NCBI GenBank assembly: GCA_029215795.1
Contig: JARDYH010000002.1
Span: forward strand, 130,393,001 to 130,457,000
Reading direction: 5' to 3'
Length of the DNA stretch: 64,000 bases
Source: Anniella stebbinsi
Lineage: Eukaryota > Chordata > Lepidosauria > Squamata > Anniellidae
Every line of letters starts with the position of its first letter. Within the stretch, counting starts at the first letter, position 1. Positions 35,277 through 46,848 of the stretch are shown one piece after another. A program made the position numbers and the translations under genes. The notes beneath the pieces were generated by a model, which saw only the letters and a program-made list of their open reading frames with translations, searched no databases and was not told the origin of the DNA.

Positions 35277-36059
35277 TGCCCACAAGTCCATTGAATCTTT
35301 CTGCTGAAAAATCCTCAGGATGGGTTCATAAAAAAACAATTTTTTTTGCTTCTGTTGCAGATTCCTTTGACACCCTACCCAACCCTATGCTAGGGGATAA
35401 ACTGGCGTCCGCTGTCATGGGGCCCTATGCCCCCCCCAGCTGCTATTTGCAATGTATTGGCTCCTGCTTTTGCTCCTAGGGCAGTCACAGGAGCACACTC
35501 TCCAAAACGTATGTGTAAAAAGAACTGGATGTTGAAGGCGGAGGAGCGGTGTTTAAGAAAAACCAGAGTTAAAGTACATTTGATTAATGAACTTGGAATG
35601 ATTAAAATGAAATGAAATTCAATCACAATCTATTAAATTAGAAAATGGCGGTGAGGCATGGCGACTGACAGAAAGCAATGTTGAAATAACTTTCATAAAT
35701 TGAAATATATGTAATATTGATACCCATTTAATGTTGAAATGAATGTAATAAATTAAATGGGAATGCATATAAAATGGCTTAAATTACTTTAAATTAAGTT
35801 GGAAAATAGGGGGGTAGAGGAGGTGGAAGGTATCTTTGCATGTGTGTGTGTTTGTGTGTGTGTGTGTGTGCACTTTCGCAGATCCACAGCCCCTGGTTAG
35901 CCAATCAACCCGGGATGCTGCCTTTGGAATGAAAAGGGTTATTATGCACCTAGGGATGCAAGAACAAGGATGCTTGAGCTCACTGAAATTCTCCAAACTG
36001 CACTACAAACCTTGGTTCCAGCTTGCTCCCATTCTCGATTGCAACTTGTTTCTTTAGGT
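35277..36059. other. non-coding stretch with (GT)n
   Basis: (GT)n at about 35839-35871. No gene recognised. Confidence 0.4.
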
Positions 36060-36295
36060 TTATTTGACTGGGGAAAAGTGCAGATTTCAAATGGGTAAAG
36101 TGTGCATCCTCTGCCCTATTGTCTAAAGTATGAAAATGAGAATTTTAAAATGGGTGCATTAAAAAAAAAAAGGTGCATTTTGCAAACACATTTAGGAATT
36201 GGCGAATGTTTTCACACAAGAGGTGTTCCCATTTGGGGTTGCAACTGGTGTGATCTCAAATGATTTGCAAACTGAAATTAAATTCTCACATATTC

Positions 36296-36296
36296 C

Positions 36297-36327
<31 letters not shown>

Positions 36328-36735
36328 TATTAGATTTCTATACCGCTGCATAGCCAAAGCAATCTGGACAGTTTACATAAGATTAAAACACATAAAAACA
36401 ATATACAAAATTTAAAACTACAAAAACATACAACATACACAGAAACATACATTTAAATTAACTATAAACAAGTTTAAAAACAGATCTAGGATCAGTGAAG
36501 CTCATCACATATTGCTAAATGCCTGGGAAAAGAGAAGAGTCTTGACCTGGGGCCGAAAAGATATCAATGTTGGCACCAGGTGGGCATCATTGGGGAGATT
36601 GTTCCATAATTGGGGACCACCAGGGAGAAGGCTCTCTCCCTTGTTGCTGTCCTCTGAGCTTCCCTTGGAGTAGGCACCTGGAGAAGGACCTATGTGCTTA
36701 CAGTCCACTGCAGGAGGACATGGCTAGCTGCCATC
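36296..36735 (-). mobile_element. L2-like LINE 3' end
   Basis: (ATT)n tail, then tttctataccgctgcatagc and aaacacataaaaacaatata. A minus-strand frame at 36505-36708 carries GGPQLWNNLPNDAHLVPTL and a RPQVKTLLFSQAF ending, the C-terminus of an L2-type ORF. It is truncated and has stops upstream. Confidence 0.75.
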
Positions 36736-36999
36736 ACTAACAGGTATGTTCCTATTACAGGATGGGGATACAGAGCAACATTTGTTGCAATTCCATTGCT
36801 AGTTCCTGGAATTCACAAGCTTTGTCTTCTCTTGGTGATATTCACTTGACTACCCTACCATCAATTGCACCATCTCCTGTGCCATCTCCGGAATGAATTT
36901 GGAGGGACAGGTCCCACAGCAATTAAAAATGGGGAGGGCAGAGGAAATTTCCACTAACCTGATCATACACAAAAAAAGGTAATGTTAGAATTTAGTACT

Positions 37000-37684
37000 T
37001 CTAAACCAGGCCTCCTCAACGCAGCACCTGTGAGCACCTGCAAAGGTAACTGCAAATGGCACCCTTTACTCCATTCCCCCTACACAAAAAGACATTTTAA
37101 TGAAAAATTGAAAAATATTAGGATGCCAGTTTCTTCTTGTTGTTGTTGTTGTTCCTGAACCTGCCACTGATCTGCTTTTAAGTGGCCAGGAAGAAAAAAA
37201 ACAAAGGCAAAGGGATAGAGGGGGAGAGAAAGAGCAAGGTTAGAGGTAAGGTAAAGTAAGGTAAAGAGGTGCGGGAGAGAAAGAGAGTGGCTGGAGGCTG
37301 GAAGTGGAGAGAAACAGCATGATAAAGGGATGAGTGGGAGAGAAAGAGCAAGGCCAATGGGACTGGGAAGGGAGAGGGAGAAGGAGAAGGAGGCTAGGGA
37401 AGAGGAAGGAAGAGAAATAGCGAGGCTGCAGGCTGGGAGTGGGGAGAGACAGGGAGAGAAAGAGAGAAAGCAAAGAGGAAAGGTCTACATGGACAGCAGA
37501 AGGTTGGGTGGGTCAGGAAGCATCTCTTTCCATTTCCCCCTCCCTCTCAGACTCCAACCTTGCTAGTTCTCTCCCCATCACCAGCTCTTGGCTAGCCAGC
37601 CCCCAAGGCAGCCATTTTGTTGCTAGCCACCCAGATGATCTAGCTAGAATGGTCTTAACAGCTCTGCATGCTTCCCAAACTGAG
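37000..37684. other. purine-rich tract and fragments
   Basis: About 37205-37490 is a purine-rich gagaaagag-type tract. A cctcctcaacgcagcac fragment near 37010 may belong to the hAT-like MITE of 5114-5437. Confidence 0.5.
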
Positions 37685-38053
37685 TTTATTTATTTATTGC
37701 ATTTCTATACCACCCAATAGTTGAAGCTCTCTGGGCGGTTCACAAAAGTTAAAACCATCAGACACAAATCAAAGTATATTACACACACACACAATCTAAA
37801 AATACAATCTAAAAGCACAACCAGGGTAAAATGGAGCAGCAATGCAGAGATCTATAGAGACTTAAAATACAGATGTAAAATACAGATTTAAAACAGCAAA
37901 GTTAAAAGACTAAGATGTTAAACTGTTAAAATACTGAGAGAATAAAAAGGTCTTCGCCTGGTGTTAAAAAGGGTATAATGTAGGTGCCAGGCAAACCTCT
38001 CTAGGGAGCTCATTCCAAAGCTGTAGTGCCACAGTAGAGAAAGCCCTCCTCAC

Positions 38054-39314
38054 TAGGGATGTGTGTTGTATCGGATCCGATGTCCGATACCGATTAAAAT
38101 TTGAGGAAATTGGGCATCCGATTCATGATTCCAATGCACTCCCTTGTACATCTGATTTTTTCTGATCCGATATTTTGGTCTCCAATTTTAATCGGAGAAA
38201 ATCGGAAAATCAGATGCCATTTTGAATGATTTTCCCCATAGCCTAGTATTGTGTTACAAAAATGCTTATAACTTTTTATTTTTAAAGAAAGAAGCATAAA
38301 ACTTGGCCACTTTGCAGATGGGTTTGAGATACTTATCTGTGAGAAATTTCAGAAAGATAGGTCCAGGCATTTTGTGGCTATGAATTTTTTACTAACGAAC
38401 CAGGAATGCCTATAACTTCTTTATTTTTAAAGATCCACACATGAAACTTTGCCACATTGCAGATGGTATGTCAAATACCACCCCCTCCCCGCCCCCCTCT
38501 GTCAGCTGTCAAACCCACCGTTTGGGAACTTTTGGAACTTTTAAAGTAAAAAATTCATAGCCACAAAATGCCTGGACCTATCTTTCTGAAATTTCTCACA
38601 CGTAAGTACCTCAAACCCATCTGCAATGTGGGCAAGTTTCATGCTTCTATCTTTAAAAATAAAAAAGTTAAATGTGTTTCTCTCCTCATTTCTCCAAAAA
38701 TACCTTGCCACTACACGCTTGAACCTATGCTTCTGAAATTTCTTACACATCACCAACTACATGCCATCTCTAAAGTGGCAAAGTTTCATGTTTGGATCTT
38801 TAAAAATAAAAAAGTTGAAGGCATAACTGTATTTCCCCCACTGCTACCCATTTTTCAAAAATTAATTGCCAGCAAAGAAAGCACCTATGCATACACATGA
38901 GTCCCTACATAACATCTGCAATGTGACCAAGTTTCATGTGTGGATCTTTAAAAATAAATAAGTTATAGATATTCCAGATTCATTGTAGAAAACGTCACAG
39001 CCACAAAATGCCTGCACCAATATTTCTGAAATTTCTCACACAAATGTAACTCTAACTCATCTGCAATGTGGCCAAGTTTCATGCTTCAACTACAAAAATT
39101 AAAAAGTCATAGACATTTCTTTAAAACAATACTATGCTATGGGGATAGTCATTCAAAATGGTGTCCAATTCAAAAATTGGACATCCGATTTTCATATTGG
39201 AATTGGATCTGATACAATACAATGGACCTCCAATTTTTCCAATACAATTCTTTACAAAATCTGAAGTTCCAATTCCGATTCCGATACGAGTTTTTGCATC
39301 CATGCACATCCCTA
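38054..39314. mobile_element. hAT-like non-autonomous element, CGGAT family, copy 3 (diverged)
   Basis: Ends tagggatgtgtg and catgcacatcccta, with exact 8-bp duplication ctcctcac at 38046-38053 and 39315-39322. The CGGAT arrays are reduced (atcggatccgatgtccgat at the left, attccgattccgatacg at the right). The interior holds ~150-bp units of the same type as copies 1 and 2 (ctttaaaaataaaaaagtt, ctgaaatttctcacac) but more diverged. It is inserted in the L2-like LINE and lacks any transposase. Confidence 0.88.
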
Positions 39315-39858
39315 CTCCTCACTTCCTTTGGCAGGGACTCATCGAGAAGGATCCCTGAAGACGATCTTAGGATCTTAACAAACAAAAGTGGATCCAATGA
39401 ATGAGAACTAGCTTCAAATGCCTGCTGCAATCACACAATTTCCTTGTGTCTAAATAACGTCAGTAGTACACAGACAACTTTGTCGGGCAGAAAGAAATTT
39501 AATACACAGGAAAATAATTACAAATCCTAGAAAATATGAAACCATAAATGGAACATGTGAAGACGTGCCTACTGTGCTCTACATACACATAAGAACAGAA
39601 AATATACATGGCATATTAGCATGCTGTGTTACAAAGACAGTTTGGAACATCATTGTGTTACAACAATTTGTTACATGAAAACATTTGGAACATATATTTT
39701 TACAGAAAGATTTTTTTTTGTTGCATGAGAAGATTTAGAATATTATATAAACTGTAATTCCGTATTCTGAACACTGTTTCCTACTTCATCAGTAATGTAA
39801 CATTTTCAAGTTTCCTGAGAAATAGGATTTCCTCAAAGCATGAATTAACAGGCTTGAC

Positions 39859-40092
39859 TTGAAACCTATGGATTCTGATCCCTGTGGTAGATTAGCCAGT
39901 GCAATCTCACTGGAACAAGTAAATGATGATAAATGTTACATACCAAATTCATACAAAGAGAAATACGGCAAATTTGTTCCTTATTATGTTATATCCTATT
40001 ACCTTCCTGAAGCAAAGCTCATAGAACTAATATCCAATGGCATATCCAAATGGACTTCTGACCTGCAATGGTATATACAAATTGAAATTTAA
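39859..40092 (+). CDS. short open frame in left arm of foldback, unrecognised
   Basis: 77 codons. Residues 3-56 are nearly matched by the reverse-strand frame at 40191-40373 in the other arm: both keep AISLEQVNDDKCY, PNSYKEKY and KFVPYYVISYYLPEAKLIE. The frame diverges in the unpaired spacer (ISNGISKW...). There is no known domain, signal peptide or membrane segment. Differences between arms include amino-acid changes (G/S, I/T, A/V). This may be a captured exon fragment or chance coding in a repeat. Confidence 0.25.
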   Translation: MKPMDSDPCGRLASAISLEQVNDDKCYIPNSYKEKYGKFVPYYVISYYLPEAKLIELISNGISKWTSDLQWYIQIEI

Positions 40093-40190
40093 CTGTAACT
40101 CCCCATGGTTAATTAGTTATCAATTTAGAATAAAAGCGAGCACAACGTTCAGGAAGGAAATATGCAGTTACCTGTTGCTGGCACCGAGGT

Positions 40191-40373
40191 CTAAACCAAC
40201 GCTGGTTCTATGAGCTTTGCTTCAGGAAGGTAATAGGATATAACATAATAAGGAACAAATTTGCTGTATTTCTCTTTGTATGAATTTGGTGTGTAACATT
40301 TATCATCATTTACTTGTTCCAGTGAGATTGCATTGACTAATCTACTACGGGGATCAGAGCCCATAAATTTCAA
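40191..40373 (-). CDS. mirror copy of the unrecognised short frame
   Basis: 60 codons, counterpart of 39859-40092 in the right arm, ending PEAKLIEPALV where the arm stops. Neither frame has a convincing promoter, splice site or polyadenylation context. Confidence 0.25.
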   Translation of the reverse strand: MKFMGSDPRSRLVNAISLEQVNDDKCYTPNSYKEKYSKFVPYYVISYYLPEAKLIEPALV

Positions 40374-41063
40374 GTCAAGCCTATTTATTCATACTGTGAG
40401 GAAATCCTATTTCCCAGGAAATTTGAAAATGTTACATTACTGATGAAGTAGGAAACGGTGTTTAGAATCTGGAATTACCGTTTATATAATATTCTAAACC
40501 TTTTCATGCAACAAAAAAATCTTTCTGTAACCATATATGCTCCAAATGTTTTCATGTAACAAATTGTTGTAACACAATGATGTTCCAAACTGTCTTTGTA
40601 ACACAGCATGCTAATATGCCATGTATATTTTCTGTTCTCATGGGTATGTCGAACACGGTAGGCACATCTTCACATGTTCCATTTCTGGTTTCATCTTTTC
40701 TAGGATTTACAATTATTTTCCTGTATATGAAATCTCTGTCTGCCCGACAAAGTTGTCTGTGTACTACTGACGTTATTTAGACACAAGGAAATTGTGCAAG
40801 TGCAGCAGGCATTTGAAGCTAGTTCTCATTCATTAGATCCACTTGTGTTTTGTTTGTTCTCTTTGTGAGGGCCCCTCTCCTGATCTTAGGGTCTTGTCAA
40901 GCACATATGGGAGGAGGCGTTCCTTCAGATAAGCTGGCCACAAGCCATTTAGGGCTTTGAATGTTATTACCAGCACTTTGAATTGGGCCCAGACCTGAAC
41001 CAGCAGCCAGAGCAGCTGGAAGAGGACTGGCGTAATGAGGGCTTATTGGCCAGTCCCTGGAGC

Positions 41064-41194
41064 GATCTACACCAAGCAGGATACAGCACTTTGAAAACGT
41101 TTTGAAAACTGTATATGGAGTGTGTCCTGGGCCCCAAGAGTTGTCACAACTTTTATAAACCGTTTTAAAGTGTTTTAAAGCAGTAGTGTAGATC
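41064..41194. mobile_element. gatctacac-type MITE, 131-bp palindrome
   Basis: gatctacaccaagcagg to gcagtagtgtagatc, with aaaacgttttgaaaac / gttttaaagtgttttaaa inside. It interrupts the L2-like LINE between cagtccctg and gttaacaatc. Confidence 0.75.
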
Positions 41195-41395
41195 TGTTAA
41201 CAATCTGGCTGCCCTGTTTTGTACCAGCTGAAGGTTCTGGACCGTTCGCAAAGGCAGCACCACATATAACACATTGCAGTAATCCAGGCGAGAGGTTATC
41301 AGAGCATGGATAACCGTAGCTAGGCTATCTCTGTCCAGACAAGGGTTCAGTTGTTATATCAGCCTAAGCTGATGAAAGGTGTGCCTTGCCACTAA

Positions 41396-41915
41396 GGCCT
41401 TTTCTACAACTAAGGGTGTAGAGGGAGGGCCTGAGGGTGATCCCAGACTTACTTGTTTCCAGGAATATCACCCAGTTTCTACACAGGAAGTGTGACATTC
41501 CGGAAGCAAACAGGGTCATCGCGCTCATTGCACCCACTATTTTTGTTTTTTAAAAAATAAGGAGCCGGGAGCGCACTTGCTCTCCAGTGCAAAAGTAAGT
41601 CAAAAAACAAGTCCTGACCCACTCCCCTGCCCACCCCTGATGCCCCTAGACTCCCCCCAGCCCACTTCCTTCCCTCTTGCACACCCCCACTACTTGCAGG
41701 GAAGAGGGAATAAGCTGGGACAGGCAACCACACTGCCCGCAGTCCTCGGGATCATCCTGGGACTGCTGGAAGATTCAGTTTTTCCCAGGGTTTCTTTATC
41801 CCTGGGGAAAACTGTGGCCATCCCCTGCTGCCCCCGGGAGTCCCTGCGCATCATTTAGATGCAAAGGGAGCACCCAGGGACAACCTCAGGAAAAAAGGCC
41901 AGTGTAGAAATGGCC
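41396..41915. mobile_element. ggccctttctac-family MITE, copy 1
   Basis: Left end ggccttttctacaac, right end gtgtagaaatggcc. Flanks taa and tga may be a decayed 3-bp duplication, which would suggest a PIF/Harbinger-like origin. 520 bp, C-rich interior. Inserted in the L2-like LINE. Confidence 0.65.
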
Positions 41916-42020
41916 TGAGTCCACCTGTGCCTTAAGTGACAATTCTGGATCCAGGAGCTCACACACCCCAAACTACAAACATGATGCTTTAGGGGGAGTG
42001 CAACCCCCTCCAGAGTTCAG

Positions 42021-43843
42021 ATCTTGGACACCCACTGGGAGGCAAACAGGCTTGTGTGTATATTATTGACTCCTTGTGCATAGCCAATTGAGGCTAACAC
42101 TTCATGCATCTAATAAATGGACCTCTTGTCCACACACATTTATGCCATCATAATAAATATGTTAATATTTAAGGCACTACAAAACTGTTGGCTCTCCTAC
42201 AATGGACAAAGACAGCTATCTCTCTGCACATTGATCGCATACTGGGCTTCTTTAGACTAAGGGGAAATTGTGTTTCCTTACTGGGGCTTTGCTTCCTGCT
42301 CCTCTTGTGCAATCATAATGGGGCTGCATTACATGGCTGGAAAGGGGCGACCACATGGTCCTTAAGGGAAAACTTCCCCTCCCCTCGCTGCTCTTAGCGC
42401 TGAATGGGACAGCGTCCTTTAGTGGATTATTTGTAGTGAAACATCCCCTGTACATAGTAGGAAATCCTGAGATATTTCAGAAGAATAGGAGTATCACAGG
42501 AATATGGAATTACTATTCGGGGGATGTGCAGGAGGTTGCTGACATCATCAAAACGACCTGCAAACTTCCATGAGTGGCCAGTCATGAACATGCCTTATTT
42601 CACTCATGTGAAGAAGCCCACTGTTGTCCTCCAGGCTTTGCATCAGGAGTCAGCTTCTTGCTGGTTCATGGGCCATCTCCTCTTCCTCCTCTTCCTCCTT
42701 TCCTCCTCCCCTCCCCTCCCTTTCCCTCCCCTCCCCCTCCCCCTGTGTACGCATCAGGGGAGTGACAACAGGCAATTTTCTCAGCCAGCCTCAAGGAAAT
42801 GTCAAAGAACTTGAAGTGAAAATCTCTCCAATTAACATTCTTCTGTCTTTAGTATTTACACTTCTAGAAAATGTGGTGGTGGGAGAAATTGAGTACAAAT
42901 GGACATAAGGGCATGTAGGTTGGAGTGCTTTTCCCACCAACTGTCATTAAGCAACGTCTGGGTGTAAATCACTCAACCGACATAAAACCATTCTTCTTTT
43001 CTTTTCTTTTTTGCAAAGCACCAGGGTGTACCCTTCCAGATTGACATTTACAAGTCACATTTGGACCAGCACCTCTGGGAAAAAGGTAATGTAAAAGCAA
43101 AAGGATGTTCCCACCTGCACATTCATCTCGGTGTGTTATAGATGCACAACCAGTAGCACACATTGTCACCTCTGCTCTTCCAGTACCACGGCACATAGAA
43201 CATTCATCGCATTTCTGCAGTTTCGAAAGGGACACACAAACAAGATGTTCTGAAATAGGAAAGCTCAGCTGCTGAAAGAAAGAGTGGTTTTGGTTAGGTT
43301 CTCCAGGTTTGCTTCTTTCTTCTTCTTCTTTTTTAGTGTTGCATTGCGAGAGCAGTGATGAGGACCAACTTCTGTATTCTTAGAAAAGCAATTTCTGTAT
43401 TCTGCTTGTCCCTCTTTTTGTTTCCCAGACAATAGTCTGGGACTCAAAACACCCCCCACCTCCTCCCACACAGTGGGTCAGCTCCATAGTAAAGGTGGCC
43501 ACCGTCTAGAGGCCCTGACATATGTGGATGTGCTTGGAGGGTAGGAGATCATTTGCTCAGCAACTTGAGGACCACATTTGTTTAATAAAAATTAACCCAA
43601 GAAGCAGACCAACAGCAGTCCCCTACCTTTCCTGGCCCCATCTATATAACACCACTTTGCCTACCCATTCCCCAGAACCCTTTAGTATTGCAGTTGCAAA
43701 GCGGCATCAATAGGGTTACATGGCAGGAGTGAGCACAGGCTATCCAGAGCAGGAGGACAGGGAGGTAGGTGTGCCTCTGCCATTCCTTCCCCCCCCCCCA
43801 CACCTGCATTGGATTATTGGAAGCATCCAAATTCAGAGGCTTT
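42021..43843. other. non-coding stretch with pyrimidine tract
   Basis: CT-rich tract at 42670-42752. No gene or classified repeat recognised; opposing frames show no motif. Confidence 0.4.
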
Positions 43844-44332
43844 GGCCCTTTCCACACCAGGCAAAACGCCTGGATGGACCCCAGCTGCTCCCTGTGAATC
43901 TGCATGACGCACAGGGAGTAGCTGGGGTGGGGGGCTGGGCACGGGAGTTTTCCTGGGAAGTTCTTGGGACCACGGAAGAATATGGCTGGCCAGCCCAGTG
44001 CAGCTGCACTTACTCGCAAGTAATCATGGCTGCACCAATGGCCACAGAGGCACACCGCGCGGCTCCGAGGACATCAGGATTGGGGGGGAGGGGGCATGAT
44101 CACACATGGTGTTTTTTTAAAAAAATATATACCTACTTTTGTGGAGGAGCGTTCGTGCGCTCTCCATGGATCATTTTGAAAAAAATGGCCACGGCAACTT
44201 GCAGCGGCCCGGAAGAAGACCCGCCCGGGCTATCGCATTTCTGATGTGGGTTGAGCATGTCGAACCCAGAAGTGGCTACTTCTGGGTTCACTCACACTGG
44301 GTCCTCTACACCCCCGTGGCATAGAAAGGGCC
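43844..44332. mobile_element. ggccctttctac-family MITE, copy 2
   Basis: ggccctttccacaccag to gcatagaaagggcc, flanks ttt and ttc. The overlapping 174-codon plus-strand frame (43720-44244) runs across the repeat boundary and is not a gene. Confidence 0.7.
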
Positions 44333-45957
44333 TTCGAATCATAACCTATAGGATTGTGCCCTAAGTGACCCTGTGAGGGAGGTTAGGCTGAGAGATGCAG
44401 CAACTGGTCCACATTCACCTAGTGAACTTCATGGCCAAGTGGGGATTTGTATCTACGGCATCCACCCTGGAAGATCTGGTCTGTCAAAAGATGAGAATGA
44501 GAATTGCTTTGGCATGAGAAGGGCGTCATCCATGATAATTTGGCACCACCAGGAGGAGGCCACAAGAACTGTGCAAGCGCAAAGGGTGAATTGGCAGCAA
44601 ACCGGGACAGGGAAGAAAGTGGTTTGGTTTGCATTTTCATATGAACCAATCTAATTCATACTTCCTAAATTAATACCGGAACCAGAAAGCAATCAACATT
44701 TAGTTTTTGTACTTCTCCAAAGTTTGAGATGTGATGCGCCAATCGGAGCACATATACAAAAATGTGTACATTAGGGGAAATTGCATACAAATGGACATAT
44801 ATTGGGGGAAATTGGATATATAGAGGGAGGGAGGGAGGGAGGGAGGGAGGGAGGGAGAAATGTGTGTGAATCTTTATGCTGACATTTACCCCCAAAAAAT
44901 ACAGAAAAAGGATGTGATGGAACTATGCCTCTAATTGTTTCTTTTTTAGTTGTAAAATCAAAATAGACATATTTGTCCAGCCGTAGAAGCAAGTTGAGAG
45001 AATTTCATCAAAGAGTTCCAATAGTGAAGCCCTAAAGCCAGAAATAGTTTGGGTGGAGATGGGTAGATGACTTTCTATATACTGAGGTGGCCATTGTAAG
45101 CCAACAAGAAACAAGGAAAAAAAAACTTTATAGAAGTAATCTATTATTTACATGTCATCTATTCATTAAAAAAAATGCCAAGTGTTTGCCAATCATCCGG
45201 GCACTTCTGCATTCTTTGGCTGGAATTTGGGGAGGTGGGAGCCAGTTAATTTCCTGATTCCCGGAAAGTGGAGGGGCAGCACTAGATAACCAAAACAAAC
45301 AAAAGGGAGAAGCGAACTGGTGCCCAAAAGTAGTAATTTATATTGCATGAAAACATTACATGTTTCAATCAACTTCCCTCAGGCAAAGCGTCTTTTGTGT
45401 ATCTTACTCTGATGTAGCACCTAAAACATCTCACTCAAAGGATATTCTTTCCACACACAAAAATCCTTTGAATGCAGCAGATATACAAACTGGAAGGTGT
45501 TTTGGGGGGGGGGCTGAACTGTATACTTCACTTCCTTAGGAAGAACTCCCATTGATTTCAAAGGGGCTTACACCTGAGTAGACATGTGTAAGGTTTTTAT
45601 TTTTCTCCTCTCCTTTGGACCAGACTGCACTCAATTTTCTTCCACTTAAACTGTCAGAGTGAAAGGAAAAGGGAGTTCAAAGGGTAAACTAAACTGCTTT
45701 ATGAAGCCACCTCCTTGCTTATTTTTTTCAAATACTATCAACCACCTGAAAGAGAATTGGAGCAGTCAGAAAGCCCTGTTCCGCAGTGCCTTATGAATTC
45801 AATATGGTGGCCACTGTGAAAATGATTGACTCCTTTGGAAATCACTGGAGATCACCATTATAGGAGTCAGCATTTTAACCACTACAAGGGAGAGAGGGGG
45901 GCACTTGTTACTCTAGCTATTCATTTTATTCAAGAGGTTCAGTATTAAATACCCCCC
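44333..45957. other. non-coding stretch
   Basis: (GGGA)n at 44823-44857 and AT-rich relic words at 44640-44820. 45541-45600 has a cattgatttcaaaggggct fragment of the 7030-type MITE. Confidence 0.4.
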
Positions 45958-46050
45958 AAAGAAAGGGCAGTGATCAAAGTATCATACTGCCTTTATACAA
46001 ATCTGTGGTGTGACCACACTTATAATATTGTGTATAGTTCTGGTCATCAC

Positions 46051-46101
<51 letters not shown>

Positions 46102-46700
46102 AGCTGGAAAAAGTGCACAAAGAGGCACCTAAAATGAGTAAGGGGCTGGAGCATCTCCCCTATGAGGGAAGGTAACTTACAACTGCCGGGACTGTTCAGC
46201 TTGGAAAAAAGGAGGCTAAGGGGAGAGAGGTGCACAAACTTCTGTATGGTGTGGAGAATGTGGATAGGTAGACATTTATCTCCCTCTGACATAATACTAG
46301 AATCTGGGGTCATCCCATGAAGCTGATTGGTGGGAGATTCAGGACAAATAAAAGGAAGGACTTCTTCACCCAGCGTATAGTTAAAGTATGTAATTCACTA
46401 CCACATGATGTAGTGATAGCCACCAATTTGAATGGCTTTAAAAGGGTTTGGATAAATTCCTGGAGGAGAAGGCTATCAATGGCTACTAGACCAGATGGTT
46501 ATGTGCTACCTCCAGTATCTGAGGCAGTAAACCTGTGTGCACCAGTTGCTGGGGAACATGGGTAGGGAGGGTGCTGTTGTACCCATGTCCTGCTTGTGAT
46601 TCCCTGGTCTACAGCTCATTGGCCACTCCGTGAACAGAGTGCTGGACTAGATGGACCCTCAATCTGATCCAGCATGGCTCCTCTTATGTTCTTATGTTCT
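45958..46700 (+). mobile_element. CR1-type LINE 3' part
   Basis: atcatactgcctttatac, tatgagggaaggt, a C-terminal frame at 46317-46565 (FRTNKRKDFFTQRIVKVCN), the 3' UTR with ccagttgctggggaacatg, and the tail ctcttatgttcttatgttc. An (AT)n microsatellite at 46052-46099 has expanded in it. Confidence 0.75.
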
Positions 46701-46811
46701 AAAGCAGGTTTGTTAAAAAAAATATAAAGTCACAGAGAGCCATTCCATTCTATATGTAAACCTGAACTACTCAGGAAAAAGAACAATGTTTTCTTCCCCT
46801 ACTTGGTTTCC

Positions 46812-46848
<37 letters not shown>

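Larger units (their letters stand above)
39377..40881. mobile_element. 1.5-kb foldback element of unknown class
   Basis: The arms 39377-40028 and about 40204-40858 are inverted copies with scattered mismatches (single-base changes are easy to find). The spacer is about 175 bp, and the right end carries ~23 bp beyond the arm. Flanking gatcttaggatctt (39363-39376) and gatcttagggtctt (40882-40895) form a candidate 14-bp duplication with one mismatch. The insertion is in the L2-like LINE, whose sequence resumes on each side. The arms are AT-rich and share no words with the CGGAT family. Confidence 0.75.
37685..42020 (-). mobile_element. L2-like LINE interrupted by four insertions
   Basis: Host segments 37685-38053, 39315-39376, 40882-41063, 41195-41395 and 41916-42020 read in order as one minus-strand element. 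The 3' tail has tttatttattgcatttctat and caccc...ctctgggcggtt. Next come ORF end words (gctcattccaaagctgtag, then ttcctttggcaggga), then cgccctc-like and ggcgttccttcagata, then upstream ctgttttgtaccagctg and attgcagtaatccaggcg. 57270-57530 and 58127-58690 are uninterrupted comparators. The copy is a pseudogene. Confidence 0.7.

Noticed and set aside
43720..44244. 174-codon open frame
   Set aside because: It crosses the boundary of a MITE and overlaps an equally long frame on the other strand. GC-rich repeat composition explains it.
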